Assembly (NCBI RefSeq): GCF_001189965.1
Contig: NZ_LFLU01000003.1
Span: 1-64,000, forward strand
From: Herbaspirillum rhizosphaerae
Lineage (GTDB): Bacteria; Pseudomonadota; Gammaproteobacteria; Burkholderiales; Burkholderiaceae_D
DNA length: 64,000 bases
Reading direction: 5' to 3'
A model generated the notes under the pieces. The model ran no database searches. It was not told the origin of the DNA and was given only the letters and a program-made list of their open reading frames with translations. This document shows positions 9,440-18,389 of the stretch, piece after piece. Position 1 is the first letter of the stretch. Every line of letters begins with the position of its first letter. Both the position numbers and the translations under genes were made by a program.

Positions 9440-9928
9440 TCAGTCGGACGAAAGCGTGCGCACCATCGTGATCTCGCTGGCGAGGAATCCCGCCTTGCGA
9501 TAAAGCGCCTGCGCCGCCTCGTTATGTGCAAACACATTCAGGCTCAGGCTGCTGAGGCCGCGCAGCCTGACTTCTTCCAGCAACAGTTCCAGCGCAGCGC
9601 TGGCAAAACCGCGCCGGCGATGTTCTGCATCGATCGTCAGGTCGTACAGGAAGGCCGAGGTCTCGCCGTCTTTCGTCACTTCTCCAAACCAGATCTCGCC
9701 GACGCTGGCGCCGCTTTCTTCTTCCTGCAACAGCATCAGGTAGTGGCCCGGCGTCGCCAGTCCCAGCGGCAACAAGGCTTGCAGGTTGGCGCGCGCCTGC
9801 GGCCGGCTGGTTTCCAGCGAGGGCAGGCCGGTCAGGCGGCACTGTTCGGCGTAGTCGGCCGACGAGGTTTCGACGAAGCGCTCGAAGTCGGTGGTCGTCA
9901 TGGGAATCATCTTGAGCTGGTGCGGCAT
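9440..9928 (-). CDS. GNAT-family N-acetyltransferase
   Basis: A 162-residue GCN5-related acetyltransferase, predicted cytoplasmic and acetyl-CoA dependent. The acetyl-CoA pyrophosphate-binding motif A region reads YDLTIDAEHRRRGFASAALE at about residues 95-115 (R-R-x-G-x-A variant of the Q/R-x-x-G-x-G/A motif), followed by LNVFAHNEAAQALYRKAGF, the conserved C-terminal motif B. The start is supported by GGAAGGA just upstream of the ATG. The acceptor substrate cannot be inferred, and the gene is convergent with the HDOD gene. Confidence 0.87.
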   Translation of the reverse strand: MPHQLKMIPMTTTDFERFVETSSADYAEQCRLTGLPSLETSRPQARANLQALLPLGLATPGHYLMLLQEEESGASVGEIWFGEVTKDGETSAFLYDLTIDAEHRRRGFASAALELLLEEVRLRGLSSLSLNVFAHNEAAQALYRKAGFLASEITMVRTLSSD

Positions 9929-10124
9929 GGGTGTCCTTCCGGGAATTTTTCAAGCGAGCGCATTCGGCAGCGCTCAATAGCTGGATTGACACAATTGAGC
10001 GCGGTGAATTCCTGAGCTGCCCGGTTATTTGCTGTACGGCGGCGGGGGCTGCGTACCTGCGCATCGTTGATTTGCCGGATTCCCTGTCCATTGACGAAGG
10101 GTATGCTCACTTCGGCGGGGCGAT

Positions 10125-10162
10125 AAAAAAGCGGATGGGGCTGGCGCCCCATCCGCTTTTTT
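10125..10162. terminator. Bidirectional rho-independent terminator
   Basis: Ten-base arms 10131-10140 and 10147-10156 flanked by six A on the left and six T on the right. It lies just past the stop of the minus-strand hydrolase gene at 10187. No plus-strand gene that I can support ends here. Confidence 0.9.
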
Positions 10163-10186
10163 CATGATGCCGACTCCGGCTCGGGC

Positions 10187-11122
10187 TTATTCCAGCTTGT
10201 CTTTCAGGAATTTCAGCATCTCGCGATAGGCTTCGGCGCGGGAATCGGGATTGCCGCCGCTGGTGACGCCTTCGCCGCGTTTGCCGACGCCGGGGATGTC
10301 CATGCGCACGTGCATGGGCAGGCCGGGCGCGTCGAAGTCATGGTAGGTGTCGGGATAGAGGCGCAAGGTGATGTCGGTGTCGCTGCCCGCGACTTTCTTT
10401 TCCAGCGATTCGCAGGCTTCCGGCGGCGTCCAGTCGTCGTTCTCGCCCATCAGGATCAACATCGGCGCAGCGGGCTTGTAGGGAGTGCGGCTGCCGGCGT
10501 AGGGCGTGCAGGTCGGGTAGAAGGCAACGGCGGCCTTGGGTTGGACCTTGCGCACGGCGACGTCGGTCTGCGCCAGATTCAGCGCTGCCAGGATGGTGGT
10601 GGCGCCGTGCGACCAGCCGACCATGCCCACGCGTGCGTAGTCGACGTCCTCTTGCGTGGCGAGCCAGCGCATGGCGATCTGTACATCGTAACGGCGATTG
10701 GCGCTGCTGGCTTCACGCTGGGCCAGGCTTTCCTGGCAGATCGAGCGGCGGCCGCGCGGCGTGAAGCTGTCCGGGAACAGCACGTTGTAGCCGGCATCGG
10801 TCAGTGCGCGCGCCATGGCGATGTGGCGTGGGGTGAATTCGATTTTTTCTTTATTCACGCTGCTGTAGAGGCCGCCGCAGCCGTGCATGGCGATGATGGT
10901 CGGCTTCTTGTCCGACTTGCCTTTGCCCTTGAACCAGAAACCGAACAAGGCCGTCGCTTTGCCGCCCGGCGTATCGACGCTGGTCAGGAACACGCGTTCG
11001 GTGCGCAACGGCGGCAGCGGCGCTGGTTTGGCGGCCGGCGCCGCTGCTGTTGCAACCGCAGCGAATTGTGCGCACAGCCCTGTCAGACAGAGCGATGCAA
11101 TAGTTTTGCCCCAGATACGCAT
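10187..11122 (-). CDS. Secreted dienelactone hydrolase-like alpha/beta-hydrolase
   Basis: A 311-residue exported hydrolase. From the ATG at 11122 a signal peptide (basic MRIWGK, then a hydrophobic core to about residue 30, AATAAAPA) precedes the mature domain. The nucleophile elbow VGMVGWSHGATT places a serine in GWSHG. The acid and histidine probably lie in GENDDWTPPEAC and DTYHDFD, both typical of DLH-type enzymes. The oxyanion region is HGCGGL. A TTG 15 bases upstream is also in frame but overlaps the GGGGAAG ribosome site, so I prefer the ATG. Substrate unknown; periplasmic location inferred. Confidence 0.85.
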   Translation of the reverse strand: MRIWGKTIASLCLTGLCAQFAAVATAAAPAAKPAPLPPLRTERVFLTSVDTPGGKATALFGFWFKGKGKSDKKPTIIAMHGCGGLYSSVNKEKIEFTPRHIAMARALTDAGYNVLFPDSFTPRGRRSICQESLAQREASSANRRYDVQIAMRWLATQEDVDYARVGMVGWSHGATTILAALNLAQTDVAVRKVQPKAAVAFYPTCTPYAGSRTPYKPAAPMLILMGENDDWTPPEACESLEKKVAGSDTDITLRLYPDTYHDFDAPGLPMHVRMDIPGVGKRGEGVTSGGNPDSRAEAYREMLKFLKDKLE

Positions 11123-11180
11123 GGTGAACTTCCCCAAATATTAATGTGTGCAACCGTTGGCCGCCTGCAGGTGTTTGCCT

Positions 11181-12122
11181 TCAGACTGACGTCGGCTTGC
11201 TGTCGATTCTGTCCGGCGACGTTGTCGTCGCCTTTGCTTTCGTTGCGGCCGGCTTCAGCACCAGCAGCAACGCCGCCCCGATCAATACGCCTCCCGCAGC
11301 GTAGGCCCAGGACAATGGTTCATTCAGAAACAGCCAACCCCACAAGACACCGAACAGCGGTATCAAAAAAGTAACGGTTAACGACTTCACAGGTCCTATA
11401 TCGGCAATTAATCGGAAAAATAAAATGTAGGCCAGCGCCGAACACACAAATCCCAATGCCAACAAAGCAAACCACGTACCAGCGCTGCCGTGAAACGGGG
11501 TGCCTGCTGTGCTTGCCGTAACGGCAAAAAACGGCAACAGCAACGTAACCGCTCCCAACTGGCTGCCAAACGCAAGCAGTTTGCTGTCCAGTCCGCCGCG
11601 ATCGGTGATCCAGCGCCTGGTCAGAAATCCCGCCAGCCCGTAACAAGCGGTCGCCAGTAGGCAGGCCAGCGCACCGAAAACGGTCGCCGTATCGAAAACC
11701 ACCGGCCCGGTTCTTGTCAGCACGGCAACGCCGGCCAGGCCGAGCAGTACGCCCGCCGCTTTGCGGCCGGTCAGTGTGTCACCGAAAAATAACGCCCCGA
11801 TGACCACGCCCATCAGCGGCGTCATCGCATTCAGGATGGCCGAATAGCCGGCAGGCAGCACCTTGGCCGCCAGGCTGTACAGCACAAAAGGAATGCCGGA
11901 ATTGATGGCGCCCAGCAGCATCGCCGCACGCAGTTTTCCCTGAAATCGATATTTTACGCGCAGTGCCGCCAGGATGAGCAGCAGGCCCAACGCACCGAAC
12001 AACACCCGGAAGAACGCCGTGTTCAGGGCTCCCATTTCCGGCACCGCGATGCGCATGAACAGAAAGCTTGCGCCCCAGATGGCGGACAAGACGAACAGGC
12101 GGAGCAGGTCGGCGGGTTGCAT
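11181..12122 (-). CDS. EamA/DMT-family transporter (RhaT/YdcZ-like exporter)
   Basis: A 313-residue inner-membrane protein with about ten hydrophobic helices arranged as two EamA repeats. The first begins FVLSAIWGASFLFMRIAVPE, a typical EamA opening, and the second begins near residue 150 (FGALACLLATACYGLAG). Members export metabolites or amino acids, but the substrate is not predictable here. The hydrophilic C-terminal tail (about 20 residues) is basic. It follows ppc on the same strand after 187 bases that contain two inverted repeats. Confidence 0.87.
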   Translation of the reverse strand: MQPADLLRLFVLSAIWGASFLFMRIAVPEMGALNTAFFRVLFGALGLLLILAALRVKYRFQGKLRAAMLLGAINSGIPFVLYSLAAKVLPAGYSAILNAMTPLMGVVIGALFFGDTLTGRKAAGVLLGLAGVAVLTRTGPVVFDTATVFGALACLLATACYGLAGFLTRRWITDRGGLDSKLLAFGSQLGAVTLLLPFFAVTASTAGTPFHGSAGTWFALLALGFVCSALAYILFFRLIADIGPVKSLTVTFLIPLFGVLWGWLFLNEPLSWAYAAGGVLIGAALLLVLKPAATKAKATTTSPDRIDSKPTSV

Positions 12123-12147
12123 GGGGATTCCGGCAGAAGAAAGATAA

Positions 12148-12177
12148 GGGCATCATTCTCTGGAACGAATGATGCCC
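12148..12177. repeat. 11-bp inverted repeat upstream of the EamA gene
   Basis: GGGCATCATTC (12148-12158) is repeated inverted at 12167-12177 with an eight-base spacer, 25 bases before the EamA start. No T-run follows on either strand, so it looks more like an operator or leader hairpin than a terminator. A second inverted repeat (12259-12268 with 12282-12291) lies just past the ppc stop. Confidence 0.5.
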
Positions 12178-12309
12178 GGACACTCCGAAATTTGCTATCG
12201 TGTTTTTCCTGATGGCTCGAAGGAAGCGAAACGGGTAGGGCGAATCGCGATAGTGATCGCGTACACCGATGCGCTGCAAGCCGGTGTACGCGCAGAACAA
12301 CTTACTGCA

Positions 12310-15216
12310 TCAGCCGGTATTGCGCAGACCGGCAGCGACGCCGTTGATGGTCAGGTGGATGCCGCGCTGCACGCGTTCCTCGACCTTCTTGCCTGCTGCA
12401 GCCGTGCTGCGATGGCGCTTGATCAGCTCGACCTGCAAGTGATTCAGCGGATCGAGATAGGCGAAGCGGTTCTTGATCGAGCGCGCCAGCAGCGGATTGC
12501 CGGCCAGGCGATCCTTGTTGCCGGTAATCGCGCTGAGCAACTGGCTGGTGCGCTCATGCTCGCTGACGATGCGTCCGAAGATCGCGGTGCGCAGCTTGCG
12601 GTCGGCAACCAGCCCGGCGTAGCGCGAGGCCACCGCCAGATCGGTCTTGGACAAGACCATGTCCATGTTCGACAGCAGGGCGGCGAAGAACGGCCACTCT
12701 TTACACATGGCGCGCAGCGTCGCCAGTTTCTTGGCACTCTCTTTGGCGCCGCCTTCCTGCAGCCAGTCCGACACCGCGCTGCCGAAGCCGTACCAGCCCG
12801 GGAACAGCAAGCGGCATTGACCCCACGAGAAGCCCCATGGAATCGCGCGCAGGTCTTCGATGCGGCGCGTCGATTTGCGCGAAGCCGGGCGCGAACCGAT
12901 GTTGAGTTCGGCGATCTCGGCGATCGGCGTCGACGCAAAGAAGTAGTCGGTGAAGCCCGGCGTTTCGTAGACCAGGTTGCGGTAGGCCTGATAGGCGCGT
13001 TCCGACAGGTCTTCCATCACGCGTTCGAACTCGGCCAGCTTGCGGGTTTCCTTGGCGTCGGTGGTTTCCGGCATGAGGCTGGCTTCCAGCGTCGCCGCGA
13101 CCAGCAGCTCCAGATTGCGGCGGCCGATCTCCGGATTGGAGAACTTGGAGGCAATGATTTCACCTTGCTCGGTCAGGCGGATCTGGCCGTTGACCGTGCC
13201 CGGAGGTTGCGCCAGGATGGCCTGATAGCTCGGACCGCCGCCGCGGCCGACGGTGCCGCCCCGGCCGTGGAATAGGCGCAGCTTGACGCCGGTGCGGTTG
13301 AACAATTCCACCAGACGGTTTTCGGATTTGTAGAGTTCCCAGTTCGACGTGAGGAAGCCGCCGTCCTTGTTGGAGTCGGAATAACCCAGCATCACTTCCT
13401 GCAGCTTGCCTGGGTTTTTCGCATCGGCGATCAGCGGCGCCACCAGCGGGAACGACAGCCATTGCTCCATGATGTCGGCGGCGCAGCGCAAGTCGGGGAT
13501 GGTTTCGAACAGCGGGATCACCATCAGTTCGAGCTCGACCAGCTTCGATGGATCCTTGGCGTCGGCATGCAGCAGGCCGGTTTCCTTTTGCAGCAGCAGC
13601 ACTTCCAGCAAGTCGGAGGCCGTCTCCGTGTGCGAGATGATGTAGTTGCGGATCGCGCGTGCGCCGTAGCGTTGGCGGATCTCACGTGCAGCGCGCAGGA
13701 TGGTCAGCTCGGAATTGGTTTCGTCCGAATACGTCAGGTAAGGCGAATACAGCAGGCGCGGCTTGGACAATTCGGCCAGCAGCAGCGCGATCTTTTTTTC
13801 TTCGCTCAGGCTGGCATAGGATGTCTCCACTTGCGCGCTGGCGAACAGTTCGCCCAGCACGCGCTCATGCACGTCGGAGCTTTGACGCATGTCCAGCGTG
13901 GCGAGGTGGAAACCGAAGATTTCAATCGACCGCTTCAGCACCGCCAGGCGCGGCTTGACCAGCGCCGCACCGTGATTGGCGTTGAGCGAGTCGATCAGCA
14001 CCTGCAGTTCCCTGATGCATTCTTCCGGCGCGTCGTAATGCGCGGCGGCGCCGACTTCCTGACGCAGGATGTTGACCACGCCGAGATTGCGGGCGGTTGC
14101 CGCCAGGCGCGCATACACGCCGATCAGTGCGCGGCGGTAAGGCTCGTCGGCGCGATGGTTGGAGGTGTCGGGCGAGGTGTCGGCCAGCGCCAGCAATTCT
14201 GCGCTGGCGTCGACCATCAGGGTCGAGATCGACAACTCGGCGCCGAGCGCGTGGACTTCGTCGAGGTAGAAATCGAAGATCGTGGTCGACTGGCGTTGCA
14301 GCGCGCGCTGCATGGTGCCGGCGTTGACGTTGGGATTGCCGTCGCGGTCGCCGCCGATCCAGCTGCCCATCTGCACGAACGGCGGCAATTCGGCCGGCGT
14401 GGTGCGCGAACGCGCGCGTGATGGAAACTGCGCGTTGATTTCTTCTTCGATGTCGTCGTACAGCGCCGGCAGTTCGCGCAGGAAGGTGATGCGGTAATAG
14501 GACAGCGCGTTTTCGATTTCGTCGGCGACGGTCAGCTTGGTATAGCGCAGCATGCGGGTTTGCCACAGCGTGGCGATGCGGGCGCGCAGCAGTTCGGTGT
14601 TGTCGCGCAGTTCCTTGGGCGTGAGCGGGCTGTCGCGCAGCGCCAGCAGGCGGGCGATTTCGCGCTCGGCGTCGAGAATGCTCTTGCGTTGCACTTCGGT
14701 CGGGTGCGCGGTCAGCACCGGCGAGATCAGCGATTCCGACAGGAAGTTGCGCACGGTGTTGCCGGACACGCCGGCATTGTCCAGGCGCGACAGGGCATAG
14801 GCCACGCTGCTCGGCTGCGGCGCCGAGCCTGCCAGCAAATGGGCGCGGCGGCGGCGGTTGTGGTGCTGGTCTTCGGCGATATTGGCCAGATGCGAGAAGT
14901 AGGAGAACGCGCGCACCACCGAATTGGTCTGGTCGCGGGTCAGCTTCTTGAGCAGTTTGTCCAGTTCGGCGCCGGCTTTGGCGTCGGATTCGCGGCGAAA
15001 GCGCACGGCGGTCTGGCGTATGGTTTCGACCACCTCGAAGACGGCGTCGCCTTCCTGGTCGCGCAGCACTTCGCCGAGCAGACGGCCGAGCAGGCGGATG
15101 TCTTCTTTGAGCGGAGCGTCCTTGTCTGCGGACTTGACGGGGCGTTTTTCGGTGGAGCCGGGGCCAGGGGTAGGGGTGTTGCGAGCAGAAGTTTTAGTTT
15201 GTGGTTTGGTTGGCAT
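12310..15216 (-). CDS. ppc: Phosphoenolpyruvate carboxylase
   Basis: Anaplerotic enzyme making oxaloacetate from phosphoenolpyruvate and bicarbonate. 968 residues, within the bacterial range (about 880-1000). The catalytic histidine motif TAHPTEVQRKS lies near residue 175, the GSWIGGDRDGNPNV loop near 290, GYSDSNKDGGFL and the FHGRGGTVGRGGGP glycine loop near 600-650, and the protein ends in RNTG like other PEPC enzymes (xNTG). The first 40 or so residues are basic, proline-rich and poorly conserved. I chose ATG at 15216; an in-frame TTG is three codons upstream. Divergent from hemC. Confidence 0.95.
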   Translation of the reverse strand: MPTKPQTKTSARNTPTPGPGSTEKRPVKSADKDAPLKEDIRLLGRLLGEVLRDQEGDAVFEVVETIRQTAVRFRRESDAKAGAELDKLLKKLTRDQTNSVVRAFSYFSHLANIAEDQHHNRRRRAHLLAGSAPQPSSVAYALSRLDNAGVSGNTVRNFLSESLISPVLTAHPTEVQRKSILDAEREIARLLALRDSPLTPKELRDNTELLRARIATLWQTRMLRYTKLTVADEIENALSYYRITFLRELPALYDDIEEEINAQFPSRARSRTTPAELPPFVQMGSWIGGDRDGNPNVNAGTMQRALQRQSTTIFDFYLDEVHALGAELSISTLMVDASAELLALADTSPDTSNHRADEPYRRALIGVYARLAATARNLGVVNILRQEVGAAAHYDAPEECIRELQVLIDSLNANHGAALVKPRLAVLKRSIEIFGFHLATLDMRQSSDVHERVLGELFASAQVETSYASLSEEKKIALLLAELSKPRLLYSPYLTYSDETNSELTILRAAREIRQRYGARAIRNYIISHTETASDLLEVLLLQKETGLLHADAKDPSKLVELELMVIPLFETIPDLRCAADIMEQWLSFPLVAPLIADAKNPGKLQEVMLGYSDSNKDGGFLTSNWELYKSENRLVELFNRTGVKLRLFHGRGGTVGRGGGPSYQAILAQPPGTVNGQIRLTEQGEIIASKFSNPEIGRRNLELLVAATLEASLMPETTDAKETRKLAEFERVMEDLSERAYQAYRNLVYETPGFTDYFFASTPIAEIAELNIGSRPASRKSTRRIEDLRAIPWGFSWGQCRLLFPGWYGFGSAVSDWLQEGGAKESAKKLATLRAMCKEWPFFAALLSNMDMVLSKTDLAVASRYAGLVADRKLRTAIFGRIVSEHERTSQLLSAITGNKDRLAGNPLLARSIKNRFAYLDPLNHLQVELIKRHRSTAAAGKKVEERVQRGIHLTINGVAAGLRNTG

Positions 15217-15285
15217 GATCAACAATTGCTACGGTTTTCAGAGGAGAAAGTCGGGCGTGCTGGTCGAACTGTCAGTGGTGCTGCG

Positions 15286-15294
15286 TGCTAGAAT
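15286..15294 (+). promoter_or_regulatory. Candidate extended -10 promoter for hemCDXY
   Basis: TG-C-TAGAAT (15286-15294) is a good extended -10 element, about 90 bases before the proposed hemC start and in the gap between divergent ppc and hemC. No good -35 lies at the correct distance. Confidence 0.45.
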
Positions 15295-15383
15295 TTGGCT
15301 CACTTGTTTGCCTCCACTATTTTTATATTTTTTATGCGCCGGGCACCTTCACAGGTGACTCGGCGACTACCGGAAGAGCCCCC

Positions 15384-16337
15384 TTGAAAGAATTTCCTCC
15401 CTCCAGGCTGGTCATCGCTTCGCGCGAAAGCCGCCTCGCCATGTGGCAAGCCGAGCATGTACGCGACCGGTTAGCCGCATTATATCCGCAGTGCAGCATA
15501 ACTATCCTCGGAATGACCACCCGCGGCGATCAGATCCTCGATCGCACGCTGTCCAAGGTCGGCGGCAAGGGTTTGTTTGTGAAGGAGCTGGAAGTCGCCA
15601 TGGCCGAGGGACGCGCCGACATGGCCGTGCATTCCCTCAAGGATGTGCCGATGGAGCTGCCGGAAGGCTTTGTGCTGGGCGGCATTCTGGAGCGCGAAGA
15701 TCCGCGCGACGCCTTCGTCTCCAACGACTACGCCGGGCTGGACGATTTGCCCGCCGGCGCGGTGGTCGGCACCAGCAGCCTGCGCCGCCAGGCCTTGATC
15801 GCTGCGCGTTATCCGCACCTGGTCATCAAGCCCTTGCGCGGCAATCTCGACACGCGCCTGGGCAAGCTCGACCGCGGCGACTATGCCGCCATCATCCTCG
15901 CCGTGGCGGGGCTGAAGCGGCTCGGCCTGGAGTCGCGTGTTCGCTCGGCGATTCCGCCGGAACAAAGTCTGCCGGCACCGGGGCAGGGCGCGATGGCGAT
16001 CGAGATTCTTGCCGACCGCGCCGACTTGCAACGCGTGCTGGCGCCGATCAACCATCTGGCTACCGACCGTGCGGTGACGGCCGAACGCACCTTGTCGCGC
16101 ACCTTCGGCGGCAGTTGCCAGATCCCGCTGGCGGCGTTTGCCACGATAGACGGCGACAACATGCACATGCGCGCGATGGTTGCCACGCCCGACGGCCAAC
16201 AGATCGCCGCCGCTGAAGCCAGCGGCCCGGCCGATGCGCCGGAAGCGCTGGGCAAGCAAGTCGCCGATCTCTTGCAAGCTCAGGGCGCAGAAGCTATTTT
16301 GGCCGCATGCAAGGCTGAATCGGCCGGGGCGGAATAA
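15384..16337 (+). CDS. hemC: Porphobilinogen deaminase (hydroxymethylbilane synthase)
   Basis: Condenses four porphobilinogen molecules to hydroxymethylbilane in haem and sirohaem synthesis. 317 residues from a TTG at 15384, the usual length. Conserved features are [18 protein letters not shown] at the start, [17 protein letters not shown] and RGNLDTRL for substrate binding, and [12 protein letters not shown], whose cysteine anchors the dipyrromethane cofactor. The TTG is chosen because GGAAG lies seven bases upstream and the family begins here. The GTG at 15285 would add 33 unconserved residues and overlap the probable promoter. First gene of hemC-hemD-hemX-hemY. Confidence 0.93.
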   Translation: MKEFPPSRLVIASRESRLAMWQAEHVRDRLAALYPQCSITILGMTTRGDQILDRTLSKVGGKGLFVKELEVAMAEGRADMAVHSLKDVPMELPEGFVLGGILEREDPRDAFVSNDYAGLDDLPAGAVVGTSSLRRQALIAARYPHLVIKPLRGNLDTRLGKLDRGDYAAIILAVAGLKRLGLESRVRSAIPPEQSLPAPGQGAMAIEILADRADLQRVLAPINHLATDRAVTAERTLSRTFGGSCQIPLAAFATIDGDNMHMRAMVATPDGQQIAAAEASGPADAPEALGKQVADLLQAQGAEAILAACKAESAGAE

Positions 16338-16408
16338 TCGTCCCGGCGTATTCGATCTCGGAATCCATCCCTGAGCCGATCTCTGAATCAAACTCTGAAA
16401 GGAGCGCT

Positions 16409-17191
16409 GTGGCGGACCTCGGTTCCCGGCCGGTAGTCATCACGCGCCCGTTGGCGCAGGCGCAAGCCTTTGCGGGGCAGGTCGCGGCCTTGGGGCGCGC
16501 AGCGGTGATTTTTCCTTTGCTGGAGATCGCCCCGGTCGCCGACCCCGGCGAGTTGCAAGCGGTCTTGTCCATGCTGGATCGTTATGCGCTGGTCGTGTTT
16601 GTGAGCCCGAACGCAGTCGATGCGGCGTTCCGCTTCATCCAGGCCTGGCCGGACGGCGTCGCCATCGGCATCGTCGGTGAGGGCAGCCGGCTTGCCTTGC
16701 AGCGTCACGGCGTCGGCGACGACAACGCCACGATCTACGCGCCGCGCAACAGCGAGCGCATGGATTCGGAAGAATTGTTCAAGGCGCTAGCCCTCGACAG
16801 CTTGCGCGGCAAGCGCGTGTTGATCGTGCGCGGTCAGGCGGGGCGCGATTTTTTGACCGACATGCTGCGCGCCGAACAGGTTTCTGTGGAGCACGCGACC
16901 GCCTACGAGCGTTTGACGCCGCAGATGGACGAGGCAAAGATCGCGCAATTGCGTGCTCTGATCGAGGCCGACAGCGAATGGATCGTCACCAGTTCCGAGG
17001 CATTGCGCAACTTGTTGCAGATAACCACAGATGTACTCGGCGCCGAGTGTGTGGTAAAACTGCAACGTAACAAAATGATCGTTTCGCACCAGAGGATCGC
17101 TGAAACAGCGCGATCGCTGGCTTTCTCCCATGTGACCATGACCGGATCAGGCGACGAACGACTGCTTGCCGCGTTACAATCCCGACCATGA
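16409..17191 (+). CDS. hemD: Uroporphyrinogen-III synthase
   Basis: Cyclises hydroxymethylbilane to uroporphyrinogen III, the next step after HemC. 260 residues, matching the poorly conserved HemD family. Recognisable features are PVVITRPLAQAQ at the start, VFVSPNAVDAAF near residue 65, the hinge and second-lobe region VLIVRGQAGRDFL, and WIVTSSEALRNL near residue 195. The start is a GTG preceded by AAAGGAG with good spacing. Its stop overlaps the next gene (ATGA), which supports translational coupling and the assignment by context. Confidence 0.88.
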   Translation: MADLGSRPVVITRPLAQAQAFAGQVAALGRAAVIFPLLEIAPVADPGELQAVLSMLDRYALVVFVSPNAVDAAFRFIQAWPDGVAIGIVGEGSRLALQRHGVGDDNATIYAPRNSERMDSEELFKALALDSLRGKRVLIVRGQAGRDFLTDMLRAEQVSVEHATAYERLTPQMDEAKIAQLRALIEADSEWIVTSSEALRNLLQITTDVLGAECVVKLQRNKMIVSHQRIAETARSLAFSHVTMTGSGDERLLAALQSRP

Positions 17192-18372
17192 ACGAACTGC
17201 AATCCTCCCCCGACCAGAACCAGCCGGACGCGAAAGCGGATCCCGGACTGCAGGCGAGCATGGTGCTCCCTTCCTTCACACCATCGGACAACGGCGTGCT
17301 GAAAAAGCGCCTGCGGCTGCTGACTTTCCTCATTGTCGTGCTGGCCGTCGTGCTGGTGGCGCAATGGTGGATGTCGCATTCCGAAATTCGCAGCCTGCGG
17401 GAAGAAGTCGCGCGCCGGCTGCAAACCGGCGACGTCGCCAACACCGAAGTTAAAGGCGTGTTGAAGACCGTGCAGGAAAGCACCAAGGAATTGCAGGCCA
17501 AGGTCAGCGTCCTCGACAGCAAGCAGGCTGAATCGCAAAGCCAGCAACTGGCGCTGGAACAGCTGTATCAGGATCTCTCCAAGAACCGCGACGACTGGGC
17601 CTTGTCCGAAATCGAAGAAGTCCTGTCGACCGCAAGCCAGCAACTGGAACTGGCCGGCAACGTGCAAGGCGCGCTGATCGCGCTCGGCAACGCCGACAAG
17701 AGCCTGTCGCGCTCGGACAAACCGCAATTCATCGCCATCCGCCGCGCCATCGCGCGCGACCAGGACCGCCTGAAAGCCTTGCCGACGGTGGACGTGCCCG
17801 GCATCGCGGTGCGCCTCGACAGCGTCATCGGCCAGATCGACGGCATGCCTTTGCTGTCGGACGAGAAGCCGGTGGTCTCCGTGACCGAACCGAAGAAACA
17901 GCCTGTCCGCCCGGCGCCGAAGGCCGCCAATGCTGCCAAGCCTAACGGCAAGGGACAGCCTGCTGATGCGGCGCCCGCCAACGACTGGCTGGCCAACGCG
18001 CAAGACAAGTGGCAAAGCCTCAGCTCAGAAATGTGGACCGAGCTGAAGCAACTGGTGCGTATCCGCAGCGTCGATACGCCGGACGCCTTGCTGTTGTCGC
18101 CGACCCAGGCTTACTACGCACGCGAAAACCTCAAGCTGCGCTTGCTCAATGCCCGCCTGGCGCTGTTGTCGCGCAACGAATTTGCCTTCCGCAACGACCT
18201 CAGCGCAGCGCAGGACACGATTGCCAAGTACTTCGACACCCGCGCCAAGCAAGTGCAGACCACGCAAGCGCTGTTGAAGCAAGTTCAGGGCAGCAACCTG
18301 TCGATCCAGATGCCGACGCTCAGCGAAAGCATCAACGCGGTGCGTAATTACAAAAGCCGGCGTGTCAATTAA
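17188..18372 (+). CDS. hemX: HemX-like membrane protein (uroporphyrin-III C-methyltransferase-related)
   Basis: A 394-residue protein with a short cytoplasmic N-terminus, one transmembrane helix (about residues 38-58, LLTFLIVVLAVVLVAQWWM), a coiled-coil stretch (about 65-125) and a large periplasmic domain. A proline/alanine-rich linker lies near 235-260. It fits the HemX family, often annotated as uroporphyrin-III C-methyltransferase. The methyltransferase fold is absent here and the true function is uncertain. Its placement between hemD and hemY is the standard order in gamma- and betaproteobacteria. Confidence 0.85.
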   Translation: MNELQSSPDQNQPDAKADPGLQASMVLPSFTPSDNGVLKKRLRLLTFLIVVLAVVLVAQWWMSHSEIRSLREEVARRLQTGDVANTEVKGVLKTVQESTKELQAKVSVLDSKQAESQSQQLALEQLYQDLSKNRDDWALSEIEEVLSTASQQLELAGNVQGALIALGNADKSLSRSDKPQFIAIRRAIARDQDRLKALPTVDVPGIAVRLDSVIGQIDGMPLLSDEKPVVSVTEPKKQPVRPAPKAANAAKPNGKGQPADAAPANDWLANAQDKWQSLSSEMWTELKQLVRIRSVDTPDALLLSPTQAYYARENLKLRLLNARLALLSRNEFAFRNDLSAAQDTIAKYFDTRAKQVQTTQALLKQVQGSNLSIQMPTLSESINAVRNYKSRRVN

Positions 18373-18389
18373 AGCGGCCTAACAGTTAT

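Noticed and set aside
9931..10167. A 78-codon plus-strand open frame between the acetyltransferase and hydrolase genes
   Set aside because: It runs straight through the bidirectional terminator at 10125-10162, has no ribosome site and resembles nothing.
12148..12177. The 11-bp inverted repeat before the EamA gene as a terminator
   Set aside because: No T-run on either strand; kept only as a repeat of unknown role.
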